Source of the DNA: Thermoplasmata archaeon
GTDB taxonomy: Archaea > Thermoplasmatota > Penumbrarchaeia > Penumbrarchaeales > Penumbrarchaeaceae
Length of the DNA stretch: 6,714 nucleotides
Reading direction: 5' to 3'
NCBI GenBank assembly: GCA_023145185.1
Contig: JAGLEG010000016.1
Coordinates: forward strand, 1-6,714
How positions within the stretch are numbered: position 1 is the first letter of the stretch; each line of letters opens with the position of its first letter. Below are positions 5,677 through 6,714 of this stretch, one piece after another. The position numbers and the translations under genes are program-made. The notes beneath the pieces were generated by a model. The model was not told the origin of the DNA, searched no databases, and worked only from the letters and a program-made list of their open reading frames with translations.

Positions 5677-5931
5677 GTGGTATTCGAGTACCAGATGGAC
5701 CCTGATAAAGAGCTTGATATCCTGATAAAGAGAAGGAACAGGATAATCCTTGCAGGAGAGGTAAAATGGTCTGACAGGGTGAGAAGAAAGGATATCGATT
5801 ACTTTTCAAGGAAAGTGGAAGGGTTGAATTGTAAGAAGGTGATGATCTCAAAGAAGCGTATCTCCATGGATCACATCGGATCGTTGACACCCGAGGACCT
5901 TCTGGGAATGGCAAAGAAAATAAAACGATAA
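5677..5931 (+). pseudogene. Remnant of a DUF234-type ATPase: C-terminal nuclease-like domain only
   Basis: The 84-residue reading frame matches, by pattern, the C-terminal DUF234 region of archaeal AAA ATPases, which has a PD-(D/E)xK nuclease-like fold. Seen: KELDILIKRR (11-20) and AGEVKWSDR (26-34), giving Asp14, Glu28 and Lys30 in the order of the D...ExK core. DYFSRKVEGLNCKKVMISKKR (41-61) follows, then a C-terminal helix. Full-length members are about 450 residues, with a P-loop ATPase and a winged helix first. Here an in-frame TGA at 5659 lies just upstream, and none of the three forward frames between 5568 and 5676 shows ATPase sequence. It therefore looks like a truncated relic rather than a frameshifted gene. 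Translation from GTG 5677 (AAGG before it) is possible, so a small expressed protein cannot be excluded. The codons are more A+T-rich and Lys-rich than those of the neighbours, compatible with a different origin. Confidence 0.6.
5701..5732 (+). repeat. 12-bp direct repeat at the 5' end of the nuclease-like fragment
   Basis: CCTGATAAAGAG occurs at 5701-5712 and again at 5721-5732, a 20-bp period that is not a multiple of three, so the copies are read in different frames (PDKE and LIK). It lies near where the fragment loses similarity to a full-length DUF234 protein. It may mark a past rearrangement or be coincidental. Confidence 0.4.
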
Positions 5932-6018
5932 GAATGAGGCCAGTGTAGGAGCGTAAGGTTCAAGCTCCAACATCATGTTCTGTTCCCGTATGCATTGTTC
6001 AGAGGTCCATTTGGGATA
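5932..6018. other. Short convergent intergenic region
   Basis: The 87 bp between the end of the nuclease-like fragment and the end of the leftward surface-protein gene contain GGAGC (5948-5952) facing GCTCC (5964-5968) around an 11-nt loop. No T-tract follows on either strand, so a terminator cannot be claimed. Nothing else is evident. Confidence 0.3.
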
Positions 6019-6714
6019 TTATTCTTCCCATGGGTCCGTTTGGCCTTTCCTTGACTTGGCCACTATTACGATGATGACGACCATGATCAGGAGCAGGATG
6101 AACACGATGATACCGGCGATCAAACAGAAGCCCGCAATGGATCCTTTATCCTCTGTGTCCGTCGATCCATCCACCGGTTCCTTGACCAATGGGTCCGATC
6201 CCTGTTTGTACTCGTCAAGGTTTGATATGCCGTCTCCATCCGAATCCAGTGCGGCATCAGCAGGATCATCGGGATCGAGTCCATACAATTCTTCCCATTC
6301 GTCCGGCATGCCGTCTCCGTCCGTGTCCGTTACCGGAGGGGTTTGGTTATCGTCAGGGATCGCTTCCACAACGATCGAGAAGGTGTGCTGGATCTCAACG
6401 GTTCCATCCGTTGCTGCGATGGTTACGGCATATGTCCCAACAACTGGAGATGCCCAGCTTATGACACCAGAGGATGGATCGATGGTCAGGTTGGATGTCG
6501 GAGTGGTCTCTATTGAATAGGTGATGTTGTCCCCGTCTATGTCCGTCGCTGCACACTCAAGGGTCAGCTCTTCCCCTCCTGTTATATTCTGGTCTATCGG
6601 TGTCAGGGACCAGATCGGAGCGTCGTTGACGTTGCTTACGACCAGTGTGTAGTTAAGCGAGTGTGAGCCTCCGAATCCATCGATGACCGTTATGTTGACC
6701 CAGAACGTTCCCAC
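6019..6714 (-). CDS. C-terminal part of a cadherin-like, calcium-binding surface protein (cut by window edge)
   Basis: The frame stays open to the right edge, so only the last 231 residues are visible and the start lies outside; the edge GTG is just a codon in the frame. Seen, in visible numbering: the end of one beta domain (1-28), then a cadherin/dystroglycan-type (CADG) domain at about 30-118 with NDAPIW, ATDIDGDNITYSI, DPSSGVISW and GTYAVTIAATDG. A thrombospondin-3-like acidic module at 130-176 carries two DxDxDG loops (Asp130/132/134 and Asp157/159/161) and WEELYGLDPDDP. A Gly/Ser/Asp linker, one membrane helix at about 194-219, and the tail KSRKGQTDPWEE follow. In this family class such modules bind calcium and stiffen or mediate adhesion of exported proteins. 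It shares the C-terminal anchor architecture of the large repeat protein at the left end, though the domains differ. An adhesin or envelope component is inferred. Confidence 0.85.
   Translation of the reverse strand: MGTFWVNITVIDGFGGSHSLNYTLVVSNVNDAPIWSLTPIDQNITGGEELTLECAATDIDGDNITYSIETTPTSNLTIDPSSGVISWASPVVGTYAVTIAATDGTVEIQHTFSIVVEAIPDDNQTPPVTDTDGDGMPDEWEELYGLDPDDPADAALDSDGDGISNLDEYKQGSDPLVKEPVDGSTDTEDKGSIAGFCLIAGIIVFILLLIMVVIIVIVAKSRKGQTDPWEE

Noticed and set aside
5948..5968. GGAGC/GCTCC hairpin as terminator for the convergent genes
   Set aside because: It has only a 5-bp stem with an 11-nt loop and no T-tract on either side.
5975..6520. 181-residue open frame on the plus strand, Ser/Pro-rich
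   Set aside because: It is the antisense shadow of the cadherin-like surface protein. The opposite strand encodes clear calcium-binding loops, a domain and a membrane helix.

Overview
This 6.7-kb window looks archaeal, most likely a euryarchaeote of the Thermoplasmata type. That placement is inferred, with no phylogenetic marker gene in view. The support is an AT-rich TATA element about 25 bp ahead of each plausible transcript start, a regulator gene that appears leaderless, surface proteins rich in N-glycosylation sequons and anchored by one C-terminal helix, and a piece of the mainly archaeal DUF234 ATPase family. Base composition is moderate, close to half G+C.

Layout, left to right. (1) Positions 1-160 are a promoter region with a TATA box at 109-117 and a ribosome binding site at 149-155. 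(2) 161-3217 (+) encodes a 1018-residue secreted, membrane-anchored surface protein with seven tandem beta-type repeats of about 105-120 residues. It is followed by a strong hairpin-plus-T-tract terminator (3259-3293). (3) 3358-5116 (+) is a tight three-gene operon: a PadR-type regulator, an ABC ATPase (FetA/YbbL type) and its permease (FetB/YbbM, UPF0014). The genes overlap by four bases at each junction, each time as TTGA. A 19-bp palindrome lies between the TATA box and the start of the regulator gene. (4) 5235-5567 (+) encodes an unrecognised 110-residue protein with two predicted membrane helices and a Pro/Gln-rich loop. (5) 5677-5931 (+) is a short reading frame matching only the C-terminal nuclease-fold part of DUF234 ATPases, probably a gene remnant. 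(6) 6019 to the right edge (-) is the C-terminal end of another surface protein: cadherin-like domain, Asp-rich calcium-binding repeats, membrane helix, short cytoplasmic tail.

The clearest functional unit is the padR-fetA-fetB operon. It probably makes a metal exporter or stress-related ABC transporter controlled by its own PadR repressor acting at the palindrome. The two flanking surface proteins share a topology: a large glycosylatable, acidic, probably calcium-binding ectodomain, one C-terminal helix, and a short cytoplasmic tail carrying a tryptophan among acidic residues. No gene-free stretch exceeds 300 bases, and no tRNA, rRNA, CRISPR array or insertion sequence was seen. The least explained items are the unassigned C-terminal ectodomain of the first protein, the PadR operator linked to a Fet-type transporter, and the orphan nuclease-like fragment.
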